From a virus: DNA of 40,635 nt. The notes beneath the pieces were generated by a model, which saw only the letters and a program-made list of their open reading frames with translations, did not search any database and was not told the DNA's origin. Made by a program: the position numbers and the translations under genes. Each line of letters opens with the position of its first letter. Positions within the stretch are counted from its first letter, which is position 1. Below, piece after piece: positions 21,537 through 28,447 of this stretch. The stretch lies in IMG/VR virus record IMGVR_UViG_3300020000_000004, positions 1 to 40,635 of that record. One strand, given 5' to 3'.

Positions 21537-21546
21537 GTGTTACAAT
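21518..21546 (+). promoter_or_regulatory. Rightward early promoter with central palindrome
   Basis: TTGTCA (21518-21523), 17-base spacer, TACAAT (21541-21546). The spacer contains the palindrome GATTAATC (21524-21531), a candidate operator for the Cro-like protein encoded just downstream. Confidence 0.7.
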
Positions 21547-21570
21547 GAAAAATATGTAAATTGGAGGCAT

Positions 21571-21759
21571 ATGAAATTAAAAGACTACTTTACAACTCAT
21601 TGTGTCAATAAGACCAAATGGTGTAAGAAACATGGGATCAGCCGTCAGACTATAAATATTATAGAAAGGGGAGCCATTCCAACTCTTGATCTGGCGATTA
21701 GAGTGTATAAGGCGACAAATAGGGAAGTTTCGCCTAAAGAAATGGGGGTTTTACCATGA
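21571..21759 (+). CDS. Cro-like helix-turn-helix regulator
   Basis: A 62-residue protein preceded by a TTGGAGG ribosome binding site. The helix-turn-helix (NKTKWCKKHGISRQTINIIE, then RGAIPTLDLAIRVYKATN) is of the Cro/CI XRE type. It is the first gene after the overlapping divergent promoters and so probably represses one or both of them. No CI-type repressor with a protease or oligomerisation domain is found. The stop overlaps the next start (ATGA). Confidence 0.85.
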   Translation: MKLKDYFTTHCVNKTKWCKKHGISRQTINIIERGAIPTLDLAIRVYKATNREVSPKEMGVLP

Positions 21760-22277
21760 CAGGAAAACATATATTTACTAGTGAACAAAAACTTGAATGG
21801 TGGGGGCATGGTGAATGGGTAGAAGAGATTGATATTCTTGAGTGGGAATTTAAAAATGTAAAATGCAAGGTTTTTCGGATGGCGGCTAATGATGCAGTAA
21901 AAAATGATGGAACTGCTCATATTTTTGGTGGCTATTTTAACGGATATATTCAAGTTCCCGATAATCATCCCTGGAAAGAAATGGACCCATTTGAAATTGA
22001 TGCTGATGTTCATGGTGGCATAACCTTTGGTAAGAAAGATGAAAAAAATGGTCAATATTGGATTGGATTTGATTGTGCCCATTTAAATGACATTTTACCT
22101 AGTATGGAATTGATAAAGAAAACATTCCCTCAGCTCCAATTTTCAAAAGATTTGGAAGAAATGAAAAAAAGATTTCCTGTCAGCCTGCTTTTCAATCCTA
22201 GTTATAAAAATATTAATTATGTGAAATATGAATGCGAATCCCTGGTCGATCAGATGCTAGCCATAAAAGTTCAGTAG
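21756..22277 (+). CDS. Conserved phage/plasmid-type hypothetical protein
   Basis: A 173-residue protein with motifs seen in a recurrent phage and plasmid family: WWGHGEWVEEIDILEWEFKN, GYIQVPDNHPWKEMDPFEID, VHGGITFGKK and YWIGFDCAHLNDI. The ordered Gly-His, Val-His-Gly-Gly and Phe-Asp-Cys-Ala-His residues could form a metal or active site. To my knowledge this family has no assigned function. It is coupled to the regulator gene by an ATGA overlap. Confidence 0.75.
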   Translation: MTGKHIFTSEQKLEWWGHGEWVEEIDILEWEFKNVKCKVFRMAANDAVKNDGTAHIFGGYFNGYIQVPDNHPWKEMDPFEIDADVHGGITFGKKDEKNGQYWIGFDCAHLNDILPSMELIKKTFPQLQFSKDLEEMKKRFPVSLLFNPSYKNINYVKYECESLVDQMLAIKVQ

Positions 22278-22310
22278 ACTAAAAAAACCATTCGGTCTAA
22301 ATAAAGACTT

Positions 22311-22730
22311 ATGATCGAACTTCGTCTTGATTGTGATCCAACCCCATGGGTAGCCCCGACAAAAGGGCGCAATGGATTCTACGATAAAAAGTCTAAAGAA
22401 AAAGAATTCATCCGCTGGCAGATAAAGAGCCAATATAAAGGACCGCTTCTCAATTGCTTTGTGGCACTGGAATTCATTTTTCTGATACCTCTTCAAAAGA
22501 ATATTTCAAAACGAGATCTAAAAAGAAAGATTGATCGAGAAATTCTGCCCACTTCACCCGATACTACCAACATGCAAAAACTCTATGAAGATTGCCTGCA
22601 AGGTATCGTAATCGAAAATGATCGCTTGAGTTATAAAATAACATCATCTAGATACTACTCTGAAAGGCCAGGAGTAGAGATAAAAGTGCACCCATGGCCT
22701 GAAACACAAAACAATAAAGGAGACATATGA
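22311..22730 (+). CDS. rusA: RusA-like Holliday junction resolvase
   Basis: A 139-residue protein of the RusA family, homodimeric endonucleases that cut Holliday junctions. Visible features are an N-terminal PTPWVAPTKGRNGFYDKK, a Lys-rich strand, and the catalytic-region pattern PTSPDTTNMQKLYEDCLQGI followed by VIENDRL, which carries the conserved Asp residues. The end ERPGVEIKVHPW is typical. It would act with the exonuclease and Bet in recombination and in resolving replication products before packaging. A start overlap (ATGA) couples it to the next gene. Confidence 0.85.
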   Translation: MIELRLDCDPTPWVAPTKGRNGFYDKKSKEKEFIRWQIKSQYKGPLLNCFVALEFIFLIPLQKNISKRDLKRKIDREILPTSPDTTNMQKLYEDCLQGIVIENDRLSYKITSSRYYSERPGVEIKVHPWPETQNNKGDI

Positions 22731-22936
22731 CCCCAGATCAACTCAAACAAGCCATAAACTATGATTATCAATTGATGACATTTGCTATCGGCCTGCATCA
22801 ATATTTTTTACCAACTAGCGAAAAGGGAGCCATGCTTTCCGCTGAACTTATCGACTTTGCTCAAAAGTTCGGAAACTTCGTTCATCAAGCAAGACAAGAA
22901 GGCTTTATTGTGACTAAAACTGAAGCGGTGAACTAA
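22727..22936 (+). CDS. Small helical early protein
   Basis: A 69-residue all-helical protein (TPDQLKQAINYDYQLMTFAI, LSAELIDFAQKFGNFVHQAR). Its ATG overlaps the RusA stop. AAAGGAG lies 5 bases upstream. Unknown family. Confidence 0.65.
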   Translation: MTPDQLKQAINYDYQLMTFAIGLHQYFLPTSEKGAMLSAELIDFAQKFGNFVHQARQEGFIVTKTEAVN

Positions 22937-22959
22937 CGTAGCTGGCAAAATTCTCACAA

Positions 22960-22972
22960 ATTCGATATAATA
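22960..22972 (+). promoter_or_regulatory. -10 element before the HNH gene
   Basis: A perfect TATAAT hexamer (22965-22970) follows an A/T-rich spacer and a weak TGGCAA-like -35 about 18 bases upstream. It lies 21 bases before the HNH start codon. Confidence 0.4.
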
Positions 22973-22991
22973 CCACTAAAGGGTGGTTTTA

Positions 22992-23651
22992 ATGTTAAAT
23001 TTATGTCATCTTTGTCAGAAACCAATAGAATTTGGTCAGAAATTTTGTTCGCGCCTTTGTTATCACATCTCTACTAGAGGGAAATACAATAAGGGCCATA
23101 AAAATATTAAAGGTAAAGCATTTCCTAAGGGGAAAAGTGGATATAATCATCTTGAAAAAGTTCGAGTATGCAAATTGTGCAATGAGAACTTTACTAAGAA
23201 AGCTGCTTATGCCCTTTATTGCTCCGATGCCTGTAAAGAAAGAAGTAGGCCTGATGCACAAAAAAAAGATTTTATATGCAAATTCTGCCAAATACCCTTT
23301 AAAAGAAGGGCTTTCAATAATGCCTGTTATTTTTGCTCTAGAGATTGTAGTGGTTTTTTTCAGATGGTTCATTCAAATGTTGCATATTTCTACAAAGCAT
23401 TTTCTTGGTTACCCCATGAATGTGAAATTTGTAAAATTGATGATTACCAGGTTCTCTGTGTTCATCATAGAGATAAGGACCGGAAAAATAATGAAATCAA
23501 AAATTTGCAAATTTTATGTGCCAACTGTCACTACAGAATTCATTTTGGTATAGGAAGGGAAAGAAGAATTAAAATAACAAAAATTAAAAATTCACAGGAG
23601 AAATTCAATGCCTTTAAAAAAAGGAACTTCGAAATCTGTAATCGGTCATAA
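22992..23651 (+). CDS. HNH endonuclease with three zinc-finger repeats
   Basis: A 219-residue protein starting at the ATG at 22992. The first about 125 residues hold three related cysteine units of the form C-x2-C ... C-S-x2-C or F-C-S-R-x-C (CHLCQK/FCSRLC, CKLCNENF/YCSDAC, CKFCQIPF/CSRDC). The C-terminal half has an HNH nuclease signature: CEICKIDDY, VHHRDKDRKNNEIKNLQILC, ANCHYRIHFG. Such proteins are homing-type nucleases or packaging-linked HNH proteins. The separation from terminase argues for a homing-like or host-acting role. The gene end overlaps a 48-residue gene. Confidence 0.85.
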   Translation: MLNLCHLCQKPIEFGQKFCSRLCYHISTRGKYNKGHKNIKGKAFPKGKSGYNHLEKVRVCKLCNENFTKKAAYALYCSDACKERSRPDAQKKDFICKFCQIPFKRRAFNNACYFCSRDCSGFFQMVHSNVAYFYKAFSWLPHECEICKIDDYQVLCVHHRDKDRKNNEIKNLQILCANCHYRIHFGIGRERRIKITKIKNSQEKFNAFKKRNFEICNRS

Positions 23652-23754
23652 CATAAAGATGGAGAAAGGCGCGGGGAAAGGGACTAAACAGGCAATAGCC
23701 ATAGCTCTTAATGTTGCCAGAAAATCTGGGGCTAAGATTCCAAAAAAGAAGTAA
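23608..23754 (+). CDS. Small DUF6496-like phage protein
   Basis: A 48-residue basic protein with AGGAG 7 bases before its ATG; it overlaps the HNH gene by 44 bases in another frame. The pattern PLKKGTSKSVIGHNI, then KQAIAIALNVARKSGAKIP matches a very common small phage protein (DUF6496-like, often written PLKKG...QAIAIAL). Function unknown; often found near head genes. Confidence 0.7.
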   Translation: MPLKKGTSKSVIGHNIKMEKGAGKGTKQAIAIALNVARKSGAKIPKKK

Positions 23755-23801
23755 TATCTTTTAAGGCCAGGTTAAGGCTTGGCCAAAAAAACAGCGAGTT
23801 A

Positions 23802-23857
23802 TACCCACAAATTATAGGTTATAGCTACTTTTGGGTATATATGGGTAGAAATGGGTA
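23802..23857. repeat. TGGGTA array with exact 10-bp spacing
   Basis: Three direct copies of TGGGTA start at 23832, 23842 and 23852, exactly one helical turn apart. One inverted copy (TACCCA) lies at 23802-23807. An A/T-rich stretch and a promoter-like sequence follow. This is a candidate operator or iteron-type origin site. The rest of the gap 23755-23903 holds a short inverted repeat (GGCCA/TGGCC near 23766-23784) and no gene. Confidence 0.6.
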
Positions 23858-23867
23858 AATATCAAAA

Positions 23868-23895
23868 TTGATTTTTACAACATAATACATATTAT
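23868..23895 (+). promoter_or_regulatory. Promoter candidate giving a nearly leaderless transcript
   Basis: TTGATT (23868-23873), 16-base spacer, TATTAT (23890-23895). The ATG at 23904 is only 9 bases after the -10, so the mRNA would have almost no leader; only a weak CGGA precedes the ATG. Confidence 0.4.
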
Positions 23896-23903
23896 CGGAC
23901 TAT

Positions 23904-24113
23904 ATGACAAAAAAGAAACCTGATCCGGATGAAGCTCTTGATTTGGCTAATCAACTTTTGATGTCGCTTGATCAAACCAAAACAGATCCAGTTTTAGCTT
24001 TTGCAGCCCTAGGATGTGGATTTATTCAGCTTCATAAAGCGCTAGGACATTCAAAAGAAGATTTTATAAATTGGTCTAAAGAAATGGCAGAAATTGCCTG
24101 GGAGCAAAAATGA
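23904..24113 (+). CDS. Small helical protein behind the TGGGTA array
   Basis: A 69-residue protein with a basic start (MTKKKPDPDEALDLANQLLM) and two helices (VLAFAALGCGFIQLHKALG, EDFINWSKEMAEIAWEQK). It has no strong ribosome binding site. Its stop overlaps the next start (ATGA). Unknown family. Confidence 0.65.
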   Translation: MTKKKPDPDEALDLANQLLMSLDQTKTDPVLAFAALGCGFIQLHKALGHSKEDFINWSKEMAEIAWEQK

Positions 24114-24286
24114 GACTTAAATTTCCTGATTTGACACAGATTCACGCGAATTTCGAAAATCCAAATATGCTTAGAATGAGAGCATCAGAGATTTCGCAAA
24201 TGGCCTCGAAAGTGATTAAAAAGGTTGAAGATCCGAAATTGTTTAGAAGATTGAAAGATAGGATATTGGAGATTTGGAGGGCATGA
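24110..24286 (+). CDS. 58-residue basic helical protein
   Basis: Starts at an ATG overlapping the previous stop and has GGAGC 5 bases upstream. The product runs MRLKFPDLTQIHANFENPN then helices with ASEISQMASKVIKKV and LFRRLKDRILEIWRA. Too short for a family call; the coupling on both sides supports expression. Confidence 0.6.
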   Translation: MRLKFPDLTQIHANFENPNMLRMRASEISQMASKVIKKVEDPKLFRRLKDRILEIWRA

Positions 24287-24363
24287 CGGATTTTCAAGCA
24301 ATTTGTATATCTGTAGGTGCATTTATGTTTTTAATAGGTTTTATAATGGGGTTAAATGGCTAA
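24283..24363 (+). CDS. 26-residue membrane microprotein
   Basis: The ATG overlaps the previous stop (ATGA) and has GGAGG 5 bases upstream. The product is a single hydrophobic helix (FQAICISVGAFMFLIGFIMG). Its stop codon overlaps the stop of the convergent gene at 24360. Possibly a small holin-type or regulatory peptide. Confidence 0.5.
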   Translation: MTDFQAICISVGAFMFLIGFIMGLNG

Positions 24364-24530
24364 ATCTCAATATCAATTTGCATGCCCAAAAACTTGCGAA
24401 ACCCTTCAATTTGTCCCTTAGTCAAGCTACGACGATTCAGCAATTGACAGAGCCAGATTGAGGCTTCGCAGTTAGGATAATAGCGATAGCGACACCCTGT
24501 GTATTTACGGAGCAATTTTAGAGAGCGCAT
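24360..24530 (-). CDS. 56-residue basic Cys-rich protein
   Basis: The ATG at 24530 with AAGGAG 7 bases upstream lies inside the end of the preceding gene. The product is basic with aromatics and three Cys (RKYTGCRYRYYPNCEASIWL). It has a helix-turn-like end (NRRSLTKGQIEGFRKFLG). Unknown. Confidence 0.55.
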   Translation of the reverse strand: MRSLKLLRKYTGCRYRYYPNCEASIWLCQLLNRRSLTKGQIEGFRKFLGMQIDIEI

Positions 24531-24741
24531 TAATATTCTCCTTAAGCCGTTGACCTGTTTCATTCATTTCAATTACATGATTTTTAAATCCTACAAAATC
24601 ATCTGCTTTCAAAAACTTCATACATAAAGATGCAGTACCATAACAATCCGCACCAATGAGATCTGCAAGCAAAGAACTTTTTTCAATATCAGACATTCGT
24701 GGTAAAAACTGGCACACTTTTATGTAATTTATGCTACTCAT
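24505..24741 (-). CDS. Hypothetical helical protein
   Basis: A 78-residue protein; the ATG at 24741 has AGGAG 8 bases upstream, so a start at 24789 is rejected. It is helical, with a Cys-containing centre (LADLIGADCYGTASLCMKFL). It overlaps the next minus gene by 26 bases. The 127-base gap to its right (24742-24868) separates it from a divergent gene. Confidence 0.6.
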   Translation of the reverse strand: MSSINYIKVCQFLPRMSDIEKSSLLADLIGADCYGTASLCMKFLKADDFVGFKNHVIEMNETGQRLKENINALSKIAP

Positions 24742-24868
24742 TGGCTTTCTCCTTTTTGGTTTTCTCAAGATATATACTTGATTATGCATTACATAATAAC
24801 CTAATGGTCAGATTAAATCTAGACATAAAAATTCTTTTAATGCTACACCTTAAGCAATAGGAGCATCT

Positions 24869-25054
24869 ATGCAAAAAAGAGACAAAACGGGTCGGTTTTT
24901 AAACAAATCTGTTACTAATTGCAGAGCGAAGAAAGTGAAAGTTAAAGTCAAGAAAGCAGCTTCAAAAAAGCGCATAATGGACATCTCAGATTTAACCTTC
25001 TATGACCTCAAAGATATGATCTCGGCTGAAGTCGCACTTCAAATGAGGTATTAA
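24869..25054 (+). CDS. Small basic protein, possible DNA binding
   Basis: A 61-residue protein with an AGGAG site 6 bases before its ATG. The first 35 residues are strongly basic (MQKRDKTGRFLNKSVTN, KVKVKVKKAASKKR), followed by an acidic helix (DISDLTFYDLKDMISAEVAL). A possible TACACC -10 with preceding TGC lies 30 bases upstream. It heads the operon that ends with terminase. Confidence 0.65.
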   Translation: MQKRDKTGRFLNKSVTNCRAKKVKVKVKKAASKKRIMDISDLTFYDLKDMISAEVALQMRY

Positions 25055-25056
25055 AC

Positions 25057-25221
25057 ATGTCAAATCTGCCTAAAGAACTGCAAGATGCTTTAGATAAGAA
25101 GATACAAGAGTGCATGATATTCATTCATGAGAAGTTTCAAGAAATGGAATTTAGATTGAAATCTGAAATGGCGAAGGAAATCAATAAGAAGAAAAGCTTA
25201 TTCCCGAAATGGTGGAAATAG
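25057..25221 (+). CDS. 54-residue coiled-coil protein ending in a WW motif
   Basis: ATG at 25057, 2 bases after the previous stop. The helical product starts MSNLPKELQDALDKKIQECM and ends KKKSLFPKWWK. The tail resembles that of the next gene (KSFWKWWE). Its stop overlaps a GTG start (TAGTG). Confidence 0.6.
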   Translation: MSNLPKELQDALDKKIQECMIFIHEKFQEMEFRLKSEMAKEINKKKSLFPKWWK

Positions 25222-25475
25222 TGAAGCACGAGCAGATAGTTGACCTTCAATGGACTATCGAAGATAACGTATCTAAATATGTTGATGAATGGGTAATGGA
25301 ACAAGTTGAAAAGCTTGTTGATGAAAAATTGGCTGATATCAGAGATGAGCGTCAAAATCTGATTGATGAAATCAAAGAAGAATTGGTTTACGAAATGTAT
25401 AAGATGAAAAAGGAATTGGAAGATCAAATTCAAATGCAGCCGAAAGTGAAATCATTTTGGAAATGGTGGGAATAA
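25221..25475 (+). CDS. 84-residue acidic coiled-coil protein ending in a WW motif
   Basis: The GTG at 25221 overlaps the previous stop and has GGTGG upstream; an ATG at 25209 lacks a site. It is a long acidic helix (NVSKYVDEWVMEQVEKLVDE, NLIDEIKEELVYEMYKMKKE) ending in SFWKWWE. Its stop overlaps the small terminase start. It probably forms a pair with the preceding protein. Confidence 0.65.
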   Translation: MKHEQIVDLQWTIEDNVSKYVDEWVMEQVEKLVDEKLADIRDERQNLIDEIKEELVYEMYKMKKELEDQIQMQPKVKSFWKWWE

Positions 25476-25885
25476 TGGCAGGCGCTCCTAAAGGCAATAA
25501 GAACGGAACGAAATTGAAAGAGCCAAGTATTCGTCAAGAAGCCTACCGTCAATATTGCCAACACATAGCCTCTGGAGAATCTAAAGAAGCTTTTGTATTT
25601 AAGCATGAAACTTTGACTTGTACACACCAAACCATCGAGAAATACATTCTTGCTGATCCAATTGAGTTCCCGCCCATACACAAAGAAGTCGCTCAAGCTT
25701 TGTCATTTCTGCATTGGACAGGACTTGGAAAGCAAATGATGCTAGGCCAAATTGAGAAATGTCAGCCTGCTATATTTCAAATGTTCATGCGAAATAAATT
25801 CGGATGGGATAAAGAAGATATCAATGAGGTTGCAGATTGTGCAGCAGATAAGATATTGGAGATGATCCGAAAAGGAGATAAGTGA
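25475..25885 (+). CDS. terS: Terminase small subunit
   Basis: A 136-residue protein; the ATG at 25475 overlaps the previous stop (TAATG). The N-terminus MAGAPKGNKNGTKLKEPS is a frequent start of phage terminase small subunits. Helices with a DNA-binding pattern follow (AYRQYCQHIASGESKEAFV, THQTIEKYILADP). The C-terminal part (NKFGWDKEDINEVADCAADK) matches the oligomerisation/large-subunit-binding end of these proteins (the KFGWxD motif). It recognises the packaging site and hands DNA to the large subunit encoded 445 bases downstream. Confidence 0.82.
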   Translation: MAGAPKGNKNGTKLKEPSIRQEAYRQYCQHIASGESKEAFVFKHETLTCTHQTIEKYILADPIEFPPIHKEVAQALSFLHWTGLGKQMMLGQIEKCQPAIFQMFMRNKFGWDKEDINEVADCAADKILEMIRKGDK

Positions 25886-26085
25886 TGAGTGATTGGAATA
25901 CGCTTCCAAATGAAATCCCAAAATTCGGCGAAATGGTCTTAATTGTAGATATGAATTCACCAGATCCAATTATTGATTTCGGTTCCTATTTCGGCGATGA
26001 CGATTGGACAAGTTATGGAGCTAATGTAGTCACACCAACTCATTGGATACATTTGCCTGAATTACCAATTTGGGATGTAAAATGA
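25885..26085 (+). CDS. DUF551-like small protein 1
   Basis: A 66-residue protein; AGGAG lies 7 bases before the ATG at 25885. It has the DUF551-like frame: SDWNTLPNEIPKFGEMVLIV at the start and VVTPTHWIHLPELPIW at the end. Such proteins are common in phages, without known function. It sits between the terminase subunits and overlaps the next gene (ATGATAG). Confidence 0.7.
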   Translation: MSDWNTLPNEIPKFGEMVLIVDMNSPDPIIDFGSYFGDDDWTSYGANVVTPTHWIHLPELPIWDVK

Positions 26086-26333
26086 TAGAATACCAATCAA
26101 ATTCAAAAGGCAAAAATTTTGGGGATTGGCATTGGTTTATAGACAAAATGCCCCGTGATTTGCAGAACGTTTTAGTCAGAACCTCTAACAATGAAATGTT
26201 TGTCATGACTCATCGAAAAAGTGATAAAGGTGAATCATATTTCAATTTATCAACCTATAGTCCCAATTTCAAACTCGGTGATTGGTATCTTGAAGATCTT
26301 CTTCAATGGCATCCAATTCCTGGCTTTGAATGA
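26082..26333 (+). CDS. DUF551-like small protein 2
   Basis: An 83-residue protein with a similar plan: DWHWFIDKMPRDLQNVLVRT near the start and LGDWYLEDLLQWHPIPGFE at the end. It probably arose by duplication of the previous gene or a relative. Its stop overlaps the terminase start (ATGA). Confidence 0.65.
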   Translation: MIEYQSNSKGKNFGDWHWFIDKMPRDLQNVLVRTSNNEMFVMTHRKSDKGESYFNLSTYSPNFKLGDWYLEDLLQWHPIPGFE

Positions 26334-27640
26334 GTGGCATATCCGACTATTTCTCGCCCAAACAACTCTTTTCAATTCGCAATTCACATGCCTCTATCAA
26401 TATTTGGGAAGGTTCGATAAGGTCTGGTAAAACACACGCATCACTATGGAGATTCGTTGATGAAGCAAATCTTGGCCCTGCTGGTGACTTTGCTATTATT
26501 ACTCGTACTTATGACAGCTTTGAGCGCAATATTCTCCCTGAGCTTCAGAAGATCCTTGGAAACCACGTTAGGTATTTCAGAGGTAAACGCCAGCTCTACA
26601 TTAAAACCCGTAAATGCCATGTAATCACAGCCGATGATGCAAGTGCCGAAGCCAAAATCCGAGGATGTACACTCAGCGGTGCGTACGTTGATGAAGTTAC
26701 AATTATCCCTGAAAACGTTTTCATTATGCTGCTCGGTAGGCTATCTATCGATGGCGCTAAGCTTTTCGGGACCACTAATCCGGACTCACCTTATCATTGG
26801 TTTAAAATATGGATGGAGGGCAACCCCGATCTTGTATCGTTTCAATTTGTGATGGATGACAATCCCTCACTCAGCGAGAATAGAAAGGATTTATTTAAGA
26901 GACAATACAAAGGCCTTTGGTATCAACGATTCATCTTAGGCAAATGGGTTCAAGCTGAAGGCGCAGTTTATGACTTTTTCGATGAAAAGATTCACGTTAT
27001 CGACTTTCCTTTATCTACTGCTACCAATTATATTGTAGGGGTTGATTATGGGACGACTAATCCTTGCTCTTTCGTCTTGGTTGGGATAAATAAACATAGG
27101 TATCCAAATGTCTGGGTCGAGGATGAATATTACTATAACTCGAGAGTTATACAGCGCCAAAAGACTGATTCAGAATATGCGGAAGATCTTCGAAACTTTA
27201 TTGAAGGACGAGCTGTTACAGCCATTTATCTTGATCCATCTGCTGCATCTTTTAGAGCAGAGATTATTAGAGGCGGAATTAGCAATCTGCATGACGCAGA
27301 AAACGACGTTATTGACGGAATCAGATTCGTTGCCAAGCTGCTCAATCAAGGGACATTCAAAATCTGCCGTAAGTGTAGAAACCTAATCGCCGAGTTCCAA
27401 TCATATGTATGGGATGAGAAGAGTTTAAAGTCAGGGATTGATAAGCCTAAGAAAGAAAGTGATCATGCCTTAGATGCGCTCAGGTATGCACTATATTCTC
27501 ATTTTTTCTTGAGCGAGCAAGGTGGGCTGTCTGCCAAAGATATTGATCGCAGTTATAACGAGGCTATGGGTGTAGGGCCGGATTTACCTCCGTTTTTTCA
27601 ACAGCCTAATGACGGCTTTGGGCCTCCGAGAAGGTTTTAG
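26330..27640 (+). CDS. terL: Terminase large subunit (PBSX/Terminase_6 type)
   Basis: A 436-residue packaging motor with ATPase and nuclease domains. Walker A is GSIRSGKTHAS near residue 28. Walker B is SGAYVDEVTIIP near residue 116. The coupling motif is LFGTTNPDSPYHWF. The RNase H-like nuclease shows VGVDYGTTNPCSF, AIYLDPSAASFRAEI and DHALDALRYALY, which carry the three expected acidic residues. Length is normal for the family. It translocates DNA into the prohead through the portal encoded at 29745 and cuts the concatemer. It is translated with the gene upstream (ATGA). Confidence 0.96.
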   Translation: MSGISDYFSPKQLFSIRNSHASINIWEGSIRSGKTHASLWRFVDEANLGPAGDFAIITRTYDSFERNILPELQKILGNHVRYFRGKRQLYIKTRKCHVITADDASAEAKIRGCTLSGAYVDEVTIIPENVFIMLLGRLSIDGAKLFGTTNPDSPYHWFKIWMEGNPDLVSFQFVMDDNPSLSENRKDLFKRQYKGLWYQRFILGKWVQAEGAVYDFFDEKIHVIDFPLSTATNYIVGVDYGTTNPCSFVLVGINKHRYPNVWVEDEYYYNSRVIQRQKTDSEYAEDLRNFIEGRAVTAIYLDPSAASFRAEIIRGGISNLHDAENDVIDGIRFVAKLLNQGTFKICRKCRNLIAEFQSYVWDEKSLKSGIDKPKKESDHALDALRYALYSHFFLSEQGGLSAKDIDRSYNEAMGVGPDLPPFFQQPNDGFGPPRRF

Positions 27641-27644
27641 TTAC

Positions 27645-27869
27645 CTAGATCTTTTTCATCTTCCTTTTATGCAAAAAGGCTCTTATGGCAGTTAAATCAT
27701 CCGGACAGCCTTTAAAGATTAATAAACATGTGGTTTGTCCTAAGTTTGTACCACCAATCATAGCTCTTTCGGTCGGTGCGGGGATATCGGCTTCCCTTTC
27801 CCAACAGTCATAACGCTCTAACAAAAGCTTTCCAGTTTCTCTAAATAATTCATCTTCGCTGAGTTTCAT
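27645..27869 (-). CDS. Small hypothetical protein, last gene of the 29-kb minus operon
   Basis: A 74-residue protein with AAGGG upstream of its ATG. It contains LFRETGKLLLERYDCWERE and a Gly-rich centre (RAMIGGTNLGQTTC), and ends in a basic tail (FLHKRKMKKI). Unknown. The 143-base gap behind it (27870-28012) shows no gene. Confidence 0.6.
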   Translation of the reverse strand: MKLSEDELFRETGKLLLERYDCWEREADIPAPTERAMIGGTNLGQTTCLLIFKGCPDDLTAIRAFLHKRKMKKI

Positions 27870-28012
27870 TTTAACCCTTATTTAATTTCAAACCGCCAAG
27901 ACTTGCACTTGGATAGCAGATTCTCATAACCCAAGATAATGTATGAAACAAATTCTCAAAGTTTTCTGCTGTTTTCACTCTCATATCTTACCCATTGAAA
28001 GAGATGATTAAA

Positions 28013-28285
28013 CTACGGTTTGGTTAATTTATAAAGTGCTATAGCTGCTTCGGGACTAGCTATGATTTGTGTTTTGTAGCCTGTATGGGGAAGGTCAGGG
28101 ATATCAGCCCATAGCAAAATGTCATAGATCGGTTGGCTAAAATCATCAGTGTATTGATCATGATCTGAATCCCATGTTCCAATTGTCCAATGTCCATTCT
28201 TTGTGATAAAGAATAGCCTAGTTGAGTCGGGTGCTGATTTTTCTGAGAGCAAAAACCAGTGTATGCTTGAATGAATGTTTCTCAA
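28013..28285 (-). CDS. DUF551-like small protein 3 (TTG start)
   Basis: A 90-residue protein; the likely start is a TTG at 28285 with GGAG 5 bases upstream. The segment RLFFITKNGHWTIGTWDSDH and the closing DILLWADIPDLPHTG follow the DUF551-like plan of the neighbouring genes. A 30-residue extension follows. Confidence 0.55.
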   Translation of the reverse strand: MRNIHSSIHWFLLSEKSAPDSTRLFFITKNGHWTIGTWDSDHDQYTDDFSQPIYDILLWADIPDLPHTGYKTQIIASPEAAIALYKLTKP

Positions 28286-28306
28286 ACTTCTCCAATATAT
28301 GATTGT

Positions 28307-28447
28307 TTATAGCCTCTCCATGATCTCAATTTGTTTGTCCTGAATTGTACGGATTCTGCACCATAAGTCAAAGAGGAAAATGTAGGTGATAGCAAAGAGA
28401 AGAATGAGGGTAAAATATTTCAATCGTTGTCTAGCCTTTCTTTCCAT
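28307..28447 (-). CDS. 46-residue membrane protein with helical tail
   Basis: ATG at 28447 is preceded by GAGGGG and overlaps the end of the upstream gene by 28 bases. A basic N-terminus (MERKARQRLKY) is followed by a transmembrane helix (FTLILLFAITYIFLFDLW). A short charged helix (RTIQDKQIEIMERL) ends it. Topology is spanin- or holin-like; there is no sequence match I can name. Confidence 0.6.
   Translation of the reverse strand: MERKARQRLKYFTLILLFAITYIFLFDLWCRIRTIQDKQIEIMERL

Noticed and set aside
21645-22082. 145-residue minus-strand frame
   Set aside because: Antisense to the regulator and to the well-supported 173-residue protein, with no site or motif.
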